NCBI RefSeq assembly: GCF_949987515.2 | Contig: NC_082701.1 | Location: 39,263,755 to 39,327,754 of the forward strand | Origin: Delphinus delphis | Lineage: Eukaryota; Chordata; Mammalia; Artiodactyla; Delphinidae | Length of the DNA: 64,000 nucleotides | Reading direction: 5' to 3' | Shown: piece after piece, positions 35,901-46,234 of the stretch | How positions within the stretch are numbered: position 1 is the first letter of the stretch | Layout of the letters: every line of letters begins with the position of its first letter | Notes under the pieces: model-generated | What the model was told of the DNA's origin: nothing | Seen by the model: the letters and a program-made list of their open reading frames with translations, nothing else | Databases searched by the model: none | Position numbers and translations under genes: made by a program

Positions 35901-38900
35901 TGGGCCTTCCTGGGGTGGGGGTGGGCCTGGGCCTCAGCCTCTGCAGACGGGGCACGGGGTTGGCAGTTGGGAGATGGAGAGCCAGGCCCTTGACTCAGCC
36001 CAGCTGTAGGCTCGCCTGGGGCTGAGTTAGGCAATGTGAGCATGACTGTGGGTACCAAACTCAGACCTCGAGTGAGAATCCCAGCTCTACTCTTTACTGC
36101 CTGCCCTTTAGGATGGGATTTAATCTCTCTAGGCCTCAGATGCTTGGTCTGTAAAACAGGGAAGTACGCGGATACCTACTTTGCGGGGTTGCTTTGAGAA
36201 TTAAATGACAAGCCAAATCTAGCTCTAGCACATAGTGGCCCCTCAATGATTTAATGAATAACATTAATAGTAACAACAGTCACCGCCATAACCTTTATGC
36301 ATTTGCTTTCTTATCTCAGCAATAAAGTAGAAAGAATCATAGTTCAGGATTTGAATCTTGACTCTTATCATTGGCTTGTATTTCCTAGCAAGAATAATTA
36401 AAACACTGAACTTATTGAAGACTCATGTGTCAGATATACTAAATGCATTATCTCTTAACTTTACAACAATCATATGAGGCAGTTGCTGTTATCGCCTTGC
36501 TTTACAGATGAGGAAACTGAGGCCCAGAGAGGCTGAGTTAGACCCCCAAGGTGACGCCACAAGAAATGGAGGAGGGAGACAATGAAAATGCGGGGTTTTT
36601 TAATCCTGAAGCTGGTAGTCTTAATTAATAGCCTCCATTTCTCTACCAGTAAAATGAATAAAGTAAGCCTCCGACGGAACACTCCACGTAGTGTCCTGTA
36701 TGTGAATACATGATGCCTACAGGGGCTGCGCCACCTCCAAGTGGCTCTTACCCTGAAATCTGCAAGGTAGCCTGCACGCGCAGGGAGAGGAGGAGCTCAG
36801 TAAAAGTAAGAGTGATGGGGGAGTCTCGCCCAGCTCCCATCGCACTGTCTTGTTCTCACTGTCTGACGTGGTTTCCTCTGCCTCTTGCTCTAAGCAGCAG
36901 ACCTGCTTGGACTGTAAGAAGAATTTCTGCGTGGCCTGTTCGAGCCAAGTGGGGAGCGGGCCCCGCCTCTGCCTTCTCTGCCAGCGTTTCCGAGCCACAG
37001 CCTTTCAGCGGGAGGAGCTCATGAAGATGAAGGTGAAGGACCTGAGGGACTATCTCAGCCTCCATGACATCTCTACCGACATGTGCCGGGAGAAAGAGGA
37101 GCTGGTGTTCTTGGTGCTTGGCCAGCAGCCTGTAATCTCCCAGGAGGGCAGGACTCATGCCCCCAGCCTGTCCCCGGACTCCCCCGAGCAGCAGGCCTTC
37201 CTGACCCAGCCTCACACCAGCACGATACCTCCTACCTCACCCGGCCTCCCTTCTTCACCCCCAGCCCAGGCTCGGGACCGGCAGCAGGTACGGGCCCATT
37301 TGCAGCCACACCATCTCTGCCAGTTGGAGGGCTCGTTTTCCTCTCCCGCCTGTACCGTGGGAGTGGGGCAAGGTTAAGTGTCCGGATTATGTGATGCCTT
37401 TCTGCTTACTGATGAGGGATGATGTTTTCTGGACATCCAACTCACGTTTTGGCTTTTTTCAGGGATATTGATGCACGATACTGGGTGTTTGTGTTTTTTG
37501 TTTGTTTGTTTTAATTTTTTATTTTATTTTATTTATTCATTTTTTTTTTTTGGCTGCGTTGGGTCTTCGTTGCTGCGTGCGGGCTTTCCCTAGTTGAGGC
37601 GAGCGGGGGCTACTTACTCTTCACCGCAGTGCGCGGGCCTCTCACTGCAGTGGCCTCTCCCGTCACGGAGCACAGGCTCCAGGCACGTGGGCCTCAGTAG
37701 TTGTGGCGTATGGGCTCAGCAGCTGTGGCTTGCGGGCTCTAGAGAGTGCAGGCTTAGTGGCCATGGCTCACGGGCCCAGCTGCTCCATGGCATGTGGGAT
37801 CCTCCTGGACCAGGGCTCGAACCTGTGTGCCCTGCACTGGCAGGTGGACTCTCAACCACTGTGCCACCAGGGAAGGCCTTTTGTTTGTTTTTAATATATA
37901 TATATCCCAGTTAGAGAGTTTTTAAAAATTCATTTTTCCAGAAATATTTTGAGAAAACTCACTGGTATTCTTTGCGTTTAGTTCTGTTCAAATTGCCCTC
38001 CTACTTACTCACCTTTGTTGTGGTCTTCCTTGGCCGGATGGGGAACTCCGTTCCTCAGTGACCGTCACAAGGCACAAAGGAAGAAAAGGAACATGTAGAG
38101 GGAAGGGAGAGTGGGGAAACACTGTGACTAGGACAAGGGCGCTGCTTCTCTTGCCAGCCTCTGTCTGGGTGGGGCAGTGGTTGGTGGGCTGTTGAACAGT
38201 AAGCAGCCTTACCAGCATCCTAGTGGGGCCTGGGAATGGTAAGCTCAGAGCAGCACATCGACTGAAACATGAACCAGGCATGAAAAGTACAGAAATGAGT
38301 AACACATTGCTTCTGTGCTGAGAAAGCCCCTCTAAGGGGGAAGGTAGATGCAGAAACCAACTATTGGATTAGAGTGATGCAGGTGGACCTCACCGTTGTG
38401 TAAGGCATGATGGCGTCCCGTAGACATACGTAGGTGCCTTAGTGAGCCTTTTACTTACATGGCTTGGGCAATAGTGGGAGGATTAGGACCTAAGAAATCC
38501 GTTTTCCACATCCAGTTTGTCACTGACTCTTGGGTCAGTTTGGGTGAGGTTTGAGCCTATAACAATGAAATGGGGTTAGTAATCCAGACCACTTTTGCTC
38601 TTGCCAGGATGTTGGGAGGACAGACTAGCGTGATCTCACGCCTAAAGGGCTTTGAGCCGCCTAGAGCAGGCACGTGCCAGTGTTGTCAGTTCCCACACAG
38701 GATGTGGATGGCTGCTACCTCTTGTTTATGATCACTTCCTTTGCCAGGATGGGGCCCCCTGATTCAGCTCTGACGAGCACTGAGGCATAAAGGCCACTGT
38801 GATAGCATGCTTTACCTTCAGGAAACTCAGCAGCTCCCTTGTTGGCTTGAGCCTGCTTTCTCCCCAGTGCGCTCTGGAGTTTAACTCTTCCCTCAGCTCT

Positions 38901-39728
38901 GGCTCTGTCTGCTGGACAGGTTTGGGCTCCTGCTTTGACTTCCTCCCTTTGCTTGACTAAGTGTTTTCGCTGTGTTTATGGGGAGCCAGGAGAGTGCCTT
39001 GAGGGATTTTTTTTTTCCCTCAAGAACCTTCAGGTGGCTTTTCCAATGAAAGGAGTCGGTTTTAAGCTTCCTTTCATTAATCAGAAGTTTCCAGACTGCA
39101 CCCACAGGAGACACTGTGTACCGGATCTCATTGGGTACTTCTCTGATGTTTTCAGAGGGCCTTCAGGTCAGCTCACATCCCCTGTTCTGGTGAGGTCTGC
39201 ATTTTGTCAGCCAGAAAAACAGGGGAAGCAAAGTAACTTGTGCGTGGCTGCCCAACGATTCTACAGCGAACTGCACCCAGGATGCAAATCTGCTTATACC
39301 ATTCACCCTACCAGGGCCCTTTCCTGTACCTTTAATGTCCTGGCAGTAGTTGCTGGTGAAGAAAGTGTGTGGAATAAGCACAACTGTGCACACATATTCA
39401 TTGTAGATTTTGGTTTAGCCAGTGGGCAAACTGAAAAGACAGGAGCATACTTTGCAGCATGAGATCTAGTTTCTCTTTCCTGGAAAAGAAAGGACATACA
39501 AGAAGCTGTCTACTTAGGATGAGGTTAGGCTCTGAAAGACTTTTTGTAACTCCAAGGTGACACCAGGAGGCCAGTGTGTACTACACCGACGTAAATATAA
39601 GAGAAAACTAGACGTTGTTTTGGATGCATCTCCGTACATGTGTACTATATGTGGGGTTGTATCGTCCCTTGGCATTTTTGGTGGTGATGGTTATTTCTAC
39701 TCTTCATTGCCACTGTAGTTGCTTGCCT

Positions 39729-39759
<31 letters not shown>

Positions 39760-42700
39760 TGCAGTATGCGGGCCTCTCACTGTTGTGGCCTCTCCCGTTG
39801 TGGAGCACAGGCTCCGGACGTGCAGGCCCAGTGGCCATGGCTCACGGGCCCAGCCGCTCTGCGGCATGTGGGATCTTCCCGGACCGGGGCACGAACCCAT
39901 GTCCCCTGCATCGGCAGGCGGACTCTCAACCACTGCGCCGCCAGGGAAGTCCGCTTGCCTGTTATTAATTAGCTCCGTATTATGCATCCTAATCTGAGAT
40001 GAGCGGCTAGAGGCAGTGAGTGACTGGTTTCTTTTACTGAGACCAGTGGAAAAGACCTGTGAGCTCAGACACCTCTTTGCTCTGGGCTCACACCAGGCCC
40101 TTTGCCTGTTGGGAGCAGTGGGTGAAGAGGATCTAGTTAAGGGATTTGTGGCTTCAGTGGTGATGGGATTAGGAGGCTCACAGTTCTGACTACTCTGTGG
40201 CAAAACCTGAAGGAGTATCTAGGAGGAACCTTTTGAGAAGTTAGAATTCTAAGCAGAATGAAACTTCTTAAGCACAGGCGTTTGTCTTAAATAGTCTCAG
40301 GCTAATAATAATTTTTGACCAGGTTTCAAGACAGCTCTCAGTAATAGTGTGCCCTGCTGGTTGGAGCATATTTCTAGAATGTGAGAGCAGCAACTAGCCA
40401 GAAGAGAGGGGTAGGGTGGTGAGGGTCTGGAAACTTTGTCTCATCCAGGCCAGATGAGGAAGTGGGGGAGATTTTGTGTGGAGGAAGGGAAGCTGTGATA
40501 TGAACAGCTGGGAAGAAAATAGTTGGCATTGGTCTGGGGGCAGAACCAGGGACGGTGGGCAGAAGTTGTCAGGAGGGTAGTTTGGGGTCAGTATCAGGAA
40601 AAAACTTGACAGCGGTCCCTCACAGGAGTGGACGTGTTATCTTCCTTTCACTCGGAGTGTTCAAACAGACTAAATTGACGGTGAGTGGCGGTTAATGCCG
40701 TCCTGGTGGTGGGCAGAATTAATGCATCTTGTTCTAGAGTTGAAATTTATTTCTATTGCTTCCCTGCCTGACAAAGTCAGTGTTAAAGAGCAGGCTTTTG
40801 TAGTGCTGTTATGCGAGACTCCAGATTTCCGGGGGAGATGGGAATGCGTTTTGGATATGGTGTGAGCTGGCAAGAGGCCCATGCTATCCCTGGGACATCT
40901 CTGTGGATGTGATGGCACCTTTTTCTTCCCACAGGCCAATGGCCATGTGTCTCAGGACCAAGAGGAACCCGTCTACCTGGAGAGCACAGCCAGAGCACGT
41001 GCTGAGGATGAGACGCAGGTGGGGCCCCTGCTTGGGTCTGTGCCTTTGCCTTTGCTCTTTCACTGGCGTTCTTAGGATGTTATTAGGAACCTCTTGGCAG
41101 ACTCAAAGTGGAGAGAGGAGAATCAGTGTGTGATGATAGTCCTTCTGAAATTCTGTTTTCAGGGGTGGAGTTTAGTGTTAGCATTCCAGATTAACCTTTG
41201 TGGCTGTCAGTGTGTTCGTGTGGAGTTGTGAGTCACAGTGGAGACTGGGGAGCCACATGGCCCATTAGTTTCCAGTCTCTTGACTTTCTAAGAGCTGCCA
41301 GAGGGCAGGCTCCCGGTGCCGCTGTGCAAATCTTGTTCTTTTCTTCTGCTTCTAGCACACAGTAGCCATTGTTAGGGGAAGGAAGTCAGATAGTCAGGAG
41401 GAAAGATGGGAGGGAGTTCAGGCCTCAGCCGTGGCGGGCCCAGTGCACAGGGGGGCACAGCCATCGGGGCCGTGGAGCTGTTGTCACGGGTGCATAGAGA
41501 GGATGCTTGACCAGGAGGTGGGCTCCTTCGTGGGAAAGCAGAACTGTCTCCGGGGGAGAAGGACCAACACCATTCTCAGTAGTTTCTGCTGCTGCGTTTA
41601 GTCATCACAGCAACCCTGTGGGGCAGGTCCGCTGCCTCTTCTTCATGGAGGGGCAGTTGGGCTCCGAGAGGTGAGCCACTTGCCTGATACTATTCAGTAC
41701 TAATCAGCGGAGGAATCAGATTCAAAGCCAGGGCCACCTGCCTCAGACTGCAGCTCCTTCTACTGGGTCATGCTGCTGGGCGGGTCGGGCCGGCTGCGCC
41801 TGAGCACAGGGCTCGGGTTGGGAAGACACCGCGGTCTCTCTTGCGATGCAGGGCGCCGTGCCAGCTACTACTCCTGTTCCTACTCCTCTTGAGGCCAGTC
41901 ACCAAAAGCACGGGGTGATGAGTGCTCTGGGGTCCTGGGAGGGAGAGCCTGGGTTGGGGGAGCTGAGCCCACCGATCTCATCTTTGCCTTTGCAGTCTGT
42001 TGACTCAGAGGACAGCTTCGTCCCAGGCCGGAGGGCCTCTCTGTCTGACCTGACCGACCTGGAGGACATTGAAGGTCTAACCGTGCGGCAGCTCAAAGAG
42101 ATCCTGGCTCGCAACTTCGTCAACTACAAGGGCTGCTGTGAGAAGTGGGAGCTGATGGAGAGGGTGACGCGGCTGTACAAGGATCAGAAGGGGCTACAGC
42201 ACCTGGGTGAGGGGCCGCCTGGGTGACAGCTGCACGGAGTTCCAGAGTGTTTGCTGTCTCTCTTGAGAGTCGACATCGACCTGACTAAATTTCCCTGCTT
42301 TTAGCCCAGGAAGGAGTCACCTTACACATCTGCAGCCTCTAATAATAGCTGTCCTTTGGAGTTGAGGGCTGGGATTGGGTATTTACTCCTCAGGGCAGCC
42401 TGTGAAATAGGCGTTATTAGTGTCTTCCTTTTATTGTAGAGCCCAGATTTGAACTGAGGATTTCCTGGTCCAAGTCCGTGGCCTTTCCCCACACACGTCA
42501 CCCGTGCCATACTGACTACTGCCTTTACCAGTACTCCTTCTTTGCACACACGGTGCAAGAACACTGTGTCCTGCCTGCACTTGGGCTGCTCATTTCCCAA
42601 AGCATGGTATCATTTTCAGCGATGCCCAGTAAAATATCAAGGTCTGTGCTCAGATGAGTTTGGAAAAAAAAAAAAAAGAAACTTTATGTCCCTGCTGCTG

Positions 42701-45700
42701 ATTCATGGTGGATGAATAATGGAACAGTAAAGGCAGAGAAGTTCTGCAGAAGAGAGAGGAGTTGAGCCGTGTGGAACTCTGCATTTCCTGAAGTGACTTC
42801 ACCCAGAACCTACCCCCGCCCCCTGCCCCCCAACAACCCCTCCCCCGCTGATTTGGTCCTGCAGGTTGTCTTGACTCCTTGCCTGCTAACAGTGGTTGAA
42901 GTCGGATTTGGGGCTCTCCTCTCCCAGAAGCTCAGATTCGTCAGAGTTAGGGGACATCTGACTGGTCACCTGATCACAGACTCTCCCCTTTGGGATCGTC
43001 CCCAGAACCTCCCTAGAGTGGCGAGGACCTGGGACTAGGAGATGGCTCCGCCGGGGGGCTGCATCCCGACTCCCTGGCTGACTGGATCAGACTGTTCCTC
43101 CTTTCTTGACTTAGTGCTGGCTTCAGAAGCATCAGAAAAGGACACTGTGCTTATGCAGTATCCTTCCTGCTTGGCAGTTTTGTTCATGGCAAAGCAGTGG
43201 AATCTCTCTTTCTAAGACTAGACCAGACACCCCGGCAGGAGCTGTGTGTGAGTCCTCCGCATGTAGGGGGAGTGAGGAGGGCGGGTGTTCTGTCTGGGCT
43301 CTTGGCCGGCCTGGTTCCCAGCAGGTGAGCAGTCAGAGTTCGGAAGTGAAGGCAGGGTGGCTGGAGACTTTCCTCGTGCCGTCACATATTCAGACGCCTT
43401 CTTTCTCTTTCCTTTCCAGCATGTGGTGCTGAAGACCAAAACGGTATGTAGTTGTTCCTGTTTGGGAACAGGCTTAGGCTCTTAGCTCTTCTGTCCTTCC
43501 CCTCCTTCAGCCGTGATTCCTGTTATCAGTCTAAGAATTCATGTCAGCGTCCAGAGAGGGTGTGGGGGAATTCACTGGGAACCAAGGCTTTTCAGCATCT
43601 CTGGAAATTCTCATCCCTGTCCCCGTGAAGGGACAAGAGTGGCAGGACACCTAGGGGCAGCCTGATCTGCATGCCTCTGGGTTGTCAGAGCTCAGAAGCC
43701 AGCATTTGTAAAATATTCAGCAAAGCAAGTGGTGGCATGTGGCACATCCGGTGCATTTCCCACACTCCTGGGGCTAAGGCACTCCCTCGCCTATAGTTTT
43801 CACTCCATTTTGGTCTGAGTGGGAAGGGTTTCTGTGTACACCTTCAGGGAAATCACTTGGGATGTTTCTCAGCTTCTGGTACCAACTAAAAAGAAAGAGT
43901 GGTGGGAACTTCCCTGGTGGTCCAGTGGTTAGGACTCTGAGCTTCCACTGCAGGGGGTGCAGGTTCGATCCCGGGTCGGGAACGAAGATCCCACATGCCT
44001 CGCGGTGTGGCCAAAAAAAAAAAAAAAAAAGGGTGGTGACCTGACAGCCTTGTTTGTACAGGGCTGGGTAGTGGTTAGAACTGCTCTGGGGATAGATCGG
44101 CGCTCAGCTGCCACAAACTCACCCATGTGTTAAAGACCACCACTGGGCCTTTGGGCACCTCCAGAACACACTGCAGGAATCTTGACTGCAGATCCAAATC
44201 ATTCTAAAACATGCTAGACCTTTTTGAAAGCCTAAAGGCTACATGGCTGTTTTACTAAATAACAAATTTGGAGAGTCTTCTGAAAAAGTTTTAAAGTGCT
44301 TTGCAGGTCCCTGCACTACTCTGAGAACATCCTTTCTTGGGGAAGAGCTCACAATCATACAGTTCAGAATGGGGCACAGTCTTCTGGCTGATAAATTCTC
44401 AAGAGTTGAACTCCCCCAAATCATTTGGAGTTCTAAACTGACTCCCTCATCTGATAGCAAGATCTGGCCAATCCACTTGGTGTCTTTCTTTTTCTGATTC
44501 CTTGGAAGAATGCTGGCAACTGAGTTGATGAATTTGTTAATCCTGATAGAAATAATCAGTAATGAAATTCTATAAATTACTCCAGCTGATCTTAGGTATT
44601 TATATAGTTCAGTTGTTTCCAAACCTTCCCTGTTAGGGCCAACAGCTCCTCAAAGGGGTAAATAGATTTCACTACCTCTTAACAGCCAGCCTTCCTCAAG
44701 TGCTTCTTGACTTTTTGAATAGTCCAGGGAACAGGAAAAGAAAGTGCAGAGGCAATGGAGTGTGAGAGAATTCCCTGTGGAACCGTAGAGGTGGCTGGTA
44801 TGGGGCCAGTTGCCTGTTTATAGCTACCTGGTTCAGGCTACCATTTAAAACATGCTGGGGATGGTTGGCTTTGGGGAAGTGAAGGTTTTTCTGTTCCTGC
44901 AGCTAACCTAGGATGCTGGTCATGCCCACTGTATCTTACCACTTGCACAAGCCAGTTAGCCTTGTCGAGAACTGTGCACTGAGCAGTTAATACTCTATTG
45001 GCAGTCCCTGCCCTCAGGCCCCTTGCCCAGAAGTCCGCCTGCCTGGATTTGAACCCTTGGGCAAGCCACTTAACCCTTTGGTCTCAGTTGCCTCATCTAT
45101 AAAATGAGTAACAAGAGTACCTGCTTCATAGTTTTTGTGAGGATCCAATGAGTTAAAACATGCAAAGCATTTAGGACCCTGCTAGCACCTGTAAGCTTGC
45201 AATAAATGTGGGCTGTTATCATTCCCTTGGGAGATGTTCATTTGTCAGACATTTAGAGAGCACCTACCATGTGACTGGTTGCAGGGGTTCAAAGATGAAA
45301 ATCAGACCTCAGAGCACATAGCAGATGCTTCGTACATTATTATAGAAATTGATTGCATTTGTTGAATTTAGGGGCCCATAGTGTAGTAGGGAGACAAATA
45401 GGCAAACTGAAAAATTCTCATGCAGTGTGATGAGCAGTCATGAGAGTATGAATAAAGCTGTGTGTGGGGAGCAGAGAAGAGGGATCCATAATCTCTGCCG
45501 GGTTCTTGCACCACGACATCTCCTCAGAGGAAGCCTGGGGGTCGTCTGTGGCATGGCCCAGGGGCTCCTGTGATCCTTGGCTTTATTAAATTGGGGATAT
45601 GTTTACATATAAGCCTCATGATCCTTAGTGAGCCATTCATTACAGCTCCATTTATATCTAAACTTTTCTGAACCAGTTTTATCTTTTCATCATGTTCTGC

Positions 45701-46234
45701 CTCAGAGTATTAAGTCCCTAAGTGCCACTCACTGGCTGTATTACAGCCTCAGTTGTCTGAAAATTATTTCTTTTAAGCTTTGAGGACTTTGCCTTATTTA
45801 GTTCTCATGTTCTGGGGACGTCTTTGGTCTACAAGTACTTGACTCTTCAAATCTATAGCCTGACCTATAGAGGTGCAGATTAAACAAAGAAGTGAAATTA
45901 ACTACTGGGGAAAAGTTTTCTTGGAGTTCAGTTTGAGTGAAGTATGTGGATTTGGGGGGGCTTTTCCCAGTGTGCCCCCTGTCCCCCAACCCCGTACACT
46001 TAGACAGTCTTCTTACTTTCCTCTATACCCCCTTTCTGCTGTGTGTGTCCAGGGGGAGCAGTGCCATCCAGCCTGGAGGAGAACCTGTGTCGGATCTGCA
46101 TGGACTCGCCCATCGACTGTGTTCTGCTGGAGTGCGGCCACATGGTCACCTGTACCAAGTGTGGCAAGCGCATGAACGAGTGTCCCATCTGCCGGCAGTA
46201 CGTGATCCGAGCCGTGCACGTCTTCCGATCCTGA
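29747..46234 (+). CDS. RFFL: RFFL, rififylin/CARP2 RING-type E3 ubiquitin ligase (six coding exons)
   Basis: Join 29747-29926, 36898-37287, 40935-41018, 41996-42206, 43420-43443 and 46053-46234: 1071 nt, 356 residues plus stop. The N-terminus carries Cys5 and Cys6, the known palmitoylation/membrane-anchoring region. A FYVE-like zinc finger uses C47, C50, C63, C66, C71, C74, C85 and C88. SAP-like helical segments lie at about 99-137 and 240-280, and a C-terminal C3HC4 RING spans C309-C343 (C309, C312, C324, H326, C330, C333, C340, C343). An Arg-Arg-Ala-Ser sequence (230-233) fits a basophilic kinase site. Family knowledge: RFFL ubiquitinates endosomal and plasma-membrane cargo and signalling proteins, including p53-pathway and caspase substrates. 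From memory the human protein is 363 residues; the difference is one short linker gap in the second coding exon. All introns are GT-AG and frame is kept throughout, with no sign of pseudogenisation. The start is the first ATG after the acceptor at 29737-29738. Confidence 0.97.
30105..30325 (+). mobile_element. MIR SINE, near full length
   Basis: ATTTGGAGCCAGCTAGATCTG, CCTAGCTGTATGACTTAACC, GCAGCAGGCACTTGCTG in forward order, inside the first RFFL intron after coding exon 1. Confidence 0.86.
30695..31005 (-). mobile_element. MIR SINE with internal insertion
   Basis: TTCATTTAATCCTCACAGTAAC and CAGAGCCAGGATTCAAACATAG flank about 85 bases (30840-30925) not matching MIR. Confidence 0.75.
31415..31570 (-). 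mobile_element. MIR SINE
   Basis: ATGTGCCTGGCACTGAGCC, CATTTTACAGATGAAGAAATTG. Confidence 0.75.
31710..31844 (+). mobile_element. Short CHR-type SINE with poly-C tract
   Basis: GGGAATTCCCTGGCGGTCC head and box B GGTTCAATCCC; then an 11-base C run (31806-31816) where related copies read GTGGCC and A's. Imperfect flanks GGCAGCATG / AAGCAGCATG. Confidence 0.85.
32280..33480. repeat. Third copy of the unnamed ancient repeat
   Basis: Begins beside an (AATG)n run (32297-32318), with GCCATGACTGCCATGGTAAGG and CTACTGTGTGTCAGATATTG phrases. Includes a MIR (33010) and a 17-bp tandem duplication at 32710-32743 (CCTGTTTGGCCAGAGTG unit). Confidence 0.45.
33010..33150 (-). mobile_element. MIR SINE
   Basis: TTTGTGCCAGACCTTGTG, CATTTTACAGATGAAAAATTTG, GGGCACACAGCTG. 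Confidence 0.75.
35669..35722. repeat. GAGTTGT-type irregular repeat
   Basis: Four to five occurrences of (G)AGTTGT in 54 bases (ATGAGTTGTG, GCGAGTTGTC, ATGAGTTGTG, AGTTGTCTG). Intronic. Confidence 0.85.
36055..36270 (+). mobile_element. MIR SINE, near full length
   Basis: GAGAATCCCAGCTCTACTC, CTCTAGGCCTCAGATGC, AGCACATAGTGGCCCCTC. Confidence 0.86.
36390..36575 (-). mobile_element. MIR SINE
   Basis: TTTACAGATGAGGAAACTGAGG and CCCAGAGAGGCTGAGTTAG, the best-preserved MIR core of the window. About 320 bp upstream of RFFL coding exon 2. Confidence 0.85.
36898..37287 (+). CDS. RFFL: RFFL coding exon 2 (residues 61-190)
   Basis: Opens with [11 protein letters not shown], completing the FYVE-like finger (C63, C66, C71, C74, C85, C88). 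It continues into the SAP-like segment (about 99-137) and a Pro/Ser-rich linker. The acceptor is a run of three consecutive NAG triplets (36892-36900). The donor CAG|GTACGG follows 37287, phase 0. The linker end ([13 protein letters not shown]) is about 7 residues shorter than the human sequence I remember. Confidence 0.97.
37515..37878 (-). mobile_element. CHR SINE, long type
   Basis: TTGGCTGCGTTGGGTCTTCG arm through head CACCAGGGAAGGCC. Flanked by TTTTGTTTG-rich sequence on both sides as a low-complexity target duplication. Starts about 230 bp after RFFL coding exon 2. Confidence 0.9.
39732..39952 (-). mobile_element. CHR SINE, deletion type, with long A tail
   Basis: A tail of about 28 bases (T on the + strand), body GCAGTATGCGGGCCTCTCAC, head GCCAGGGAAGTCC. 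Target duplication GCTTGCCTGTT at 39721-39731 and 39953-39963. Confidence 0.93.
40935..41018 (+). CDS. RFFL: RFFL coding exon 3 (residues 191-218)
   Basis: An 84-nt phase 0/0 exon encoding [18 protein letters not shown] and onward to DETQ, an acidic linker between the two SAP-like segments. The acceptor is CACAG|GCC and the donor CAG|GTGGGG. Confidence 0.96.
41019..41995 (+). other. RFFL: RFFL intron between coding exons 3 and 4
   Basis: A 977-nt GT-AG intron with a MIR copy at about 41580-41775; nothing else recognised. Confidence 0.9.
41580..41775 (-). mobile_element. MIR SINE
   Basis: GTCATCACAGCAACCCTGTG, GGAATCAGATTCAAAGCCAG. Confidence 0.8.
41996..42206 (+). CDS. RFFL: RFFL coding exon 4 (residues 219-288)
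   Basis: Encodes [19 protein letters not shown] followed by the second SAP-like region (about 240-280, [20 protein letters not shown]). The acceptor is TTTGCAG|TCT. The exon ends one base into a codon at G|GTGAGG (phase 1). Residues 230-236 (RRASLSD) form a plausible phosphoregulatory site, by inference. Confidence 0.97.
42207..43419 (+). other. RFFL: RFFL intron between coding exons 4 and 5
   Basis: A 1.2-kb GT-AG intron containing a weak MIR remnant (42345-42500) and a 14-base A run near 42663-42677. Confidence 0.88.
42345..42500 (-). mobile_element. MIR SINE, weak
   Basis: TTTATTGTAGAGCCCAGATTTG; only parts align by eye. Confidence 0.5.
43420..43443 (+). CDS. RFFL: RFFL coding exon 5, 24-nt microexon (residues 289-297)
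   Basis: A pyrimidine tract and CCAG acceptor precede 43420 and ACG|GTATGT follows 43443. Joined to the flanking phase-1 ends it encodes ACGAEDQNG. The human protein, from memory, has VSGAEDQNG here, so the microexon is real. It is 24 nt with phase 1 at both ends, so skipping removes exactly eight residues (289-296) just before the RING without a frameshift. Confidence 0.93.
43905..44027 (+). mobile_element. Short CHR-type SINE
   Basis: GGAACTTCCCTGGTGGTCC head, box B GGTTCGATCCC, tail of about 18 A's. Target duplication AAAGAGTGGTG / AAAGGGTGGTG. Confidence 0.92.
45045..45225 (+). mobile_element. MIR SINE
   Basis: CTGGATTTGAACCCTTGGGC, CCTCATCTATAAAATGAG, GCAATAAATGTGGGCTG. Confidence 0.86.
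46053..46234 (+). CDS. RFFL: RFFL coding exon 6, RING finger and stop (residues 297-356)
   Basis: Encodes the C3HC4 RING: C309, C312, C324, H326, C330, C333, C340 and C343, then the conserved C-terminus RAVHVFRS and TGA at 46232-46234. The RING is the catalytic E2-binding module. All eight zinc ligands are present, so the ligase should be active. The acceptor is TGTCCAG|GG. Confidence 0.98.

Larger units (their letters stand above)
29927..36897 (+). other. RFFL: RFFL intron between coding exons 1 and 2
   Basis: A GT-AG intron of about 7.0 kb. It contains three or more MIR copies, a short CHR SINE (31710-31844) and diffuse older repeat sequence around 32280-33480. A 194-codon ORF at 34300-34884 has no recognisable domain and is treated as chance. 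Confidence 0.9.
37288..40934 (+). other. RFFL: RFFL intron between coding exons 2 and 3
   Basis: A 3.6-kb GT-AG intron holding two minus-oriented CHR SINEs (37515-37878 and 39732-39952). Nothing recognisable between 38000 and 39700. Confidence 0.9.
43444..46052 (+). other. RFFL: RFFL intron between coding exons 5 and 6
   Basis: A 2.6-kb GT-AG intron with a plus-oriented short SINE (43905-44027), a MIR (45045-45225) and an older repeat trace at 45240-45480. Confidence 0.9.

Noticed and set aside
38935..39462. 175-codon plus-strand ORF in RFFL intron
   Set aside because: No known domain, contains a Phe run from a T tract, and no flanking acceptor/donor pattern consistent with an exon.
39697..40203. 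168-codon minus ORF
   Set aside because: About half is translated SINE, including a Lys run from the A tail.
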